Positions 5,734 to 6,011 of a stretch of DNA of 6,011 nt are shown in pieces. The stretch is from Bryobacterales bacterium. Its GTDB lineage: Bacteria > Cyanobacteriota > Vampirovibrionia > Obscuribacterales > Obscuribacteraceae. Numbering within the stretch: position 1 is the stretch's first letter; each line of letters opens with the position of its first letter. Position numbers and translations under genes: made by a program. The notes below the pieces were generated by a model. That model was not told the DNA's origin. It was given only the letters and a program-made list of their open reading frames with translations, and ran no database searches. The stretch is taken from contig CAJCHQ010000027.1 in NCBI GenBank assembly GCA_903970295.1, forward strand, positions 1-6,011. Direction: 5' to 3'.

Positions 5734-6011
5734 ATGACGACGTTTATGCAAACGCTCGACAGTGGCGCACAGTATGCCCCTTGCGGAGCAGATCTTGGGC
5801 AATTGAGACGCAAATTGGAAACGCTGACCGCCAGTCCCTATTTGCCTGCGGACGCGCGAGAGCAGATGAAAAACGTCGTCCTCAGAATTGACCTGGAAAT
5901 GGCCACACCGACCGCGCAGGTGTCGATCACTGAATTGAGTATGTTCATCGTTCAGAGTCTGCGTACTCTCAGACAGAATCAGGCGTTACCGACCACGGTC
6001 GAAACAGACAT
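5734..6011 (+). CDS. Unrecognised protein, N-terminal part only (runs off window)
   Basis: An open frame of 92 codons begins at ATG 5734 and has no stop before the window end. GGAG (5719-5722) lies 11 nt upstream, a little far but usable; a second in-frame ATG at 5746 is further from it. The protein is polar and mostly helical in look: LGQLRRKLETLTASPYL, PADAREQMKNVVLRIDLE, then ITELSMFIVQSLRTLRQNQ. There is one cysteine (C17), no signal peptide and no membrane segment in the visible part, so a soluble cytoplasmic protein is likely. No domain is recognised and no function is proposed. The frame is favoured by its length without a stop, coherent amphipathic helices and the ribosome site, and it is divergent from the small minus-strand gene. 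Confidence 0.6.
   Translation, partial: MTTFMQTLDSGAQYAPCGADLGQLRRKLETLTASPYLPADAREQMKNVVLRIDLEMATPTAQVSITELSMFIVQSLRTLRQNQALPTTVETD

Overview
The window comes from a Gram-negative-type bacterium of mid GC content. It carries two tandem RND-family efflux pumps, which need an outer membrane, and a TadE-like pseudopilin. The lineage cannot be fixed from sequence alone. The mix of MdtB/MdtC-like pumps, a solitary TadE-like gene and an OmpR-type DNA-binding remnant would fit Vampirovibrionia/Obscuribacterales (the 'Melainabacteria' side of Cyanobacteria), but that is a low-confidence guess.

Region 1 (2-4381, + strand) is an efflux operon. It holds the C-terminal 418 or so residues of one RND inner-membrane pump, cut by the window edge, then after 15 nt a complete 1036-aa paralogue. 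Both resemble MdtB and MdtC of Enterobacteria throughout, and the second keeps all the proton-relay residues. MdtB and MdtC work together in one trimer, so these neighbours may do the same. The periplasmic adaptor and outer-membrane channel are not in view.

Region 2 (4382-4789) has no intact gene. It holds the wreck of an OmpR/PhoB-type winged-helix DNA-binding domain: no receiver domain, an in-frame TAA in the domain, and a C-terminus that loses similarity just before the expected end. It starts only a few codons after the pump's stop codon and in the same frame. An extended -10 promoter (TGATATAAT) follows and points at the next gene.

Region 3 (4790-5341, +) is a TadE-like protein with a class III prepilin signal. 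Its last 34 residues or so are low-complexity, from a GATC-rich imperfect palindrome. The 3' end overlaps by 11 nt a small convergent minus-strand gene (5331-5549, 72 aa, unknown function) that has a strong Shine-Dalgarno.

Region 4 (5550-6011) is a 184-bp divergent intergenic region with an operator-like inverted repeat and an A-tract, then the first 92 codons of an unrecognised plus-strand gene that runs off the window.

No tRNA, rRNA, CRISPR array, insertion sequence or convincing intrinsic terminator was seen. The clearest unusual points are the decayed regulator fused in frame behind the pump operon, and the orphan small gene tail-to-tail with the pseudopilin.
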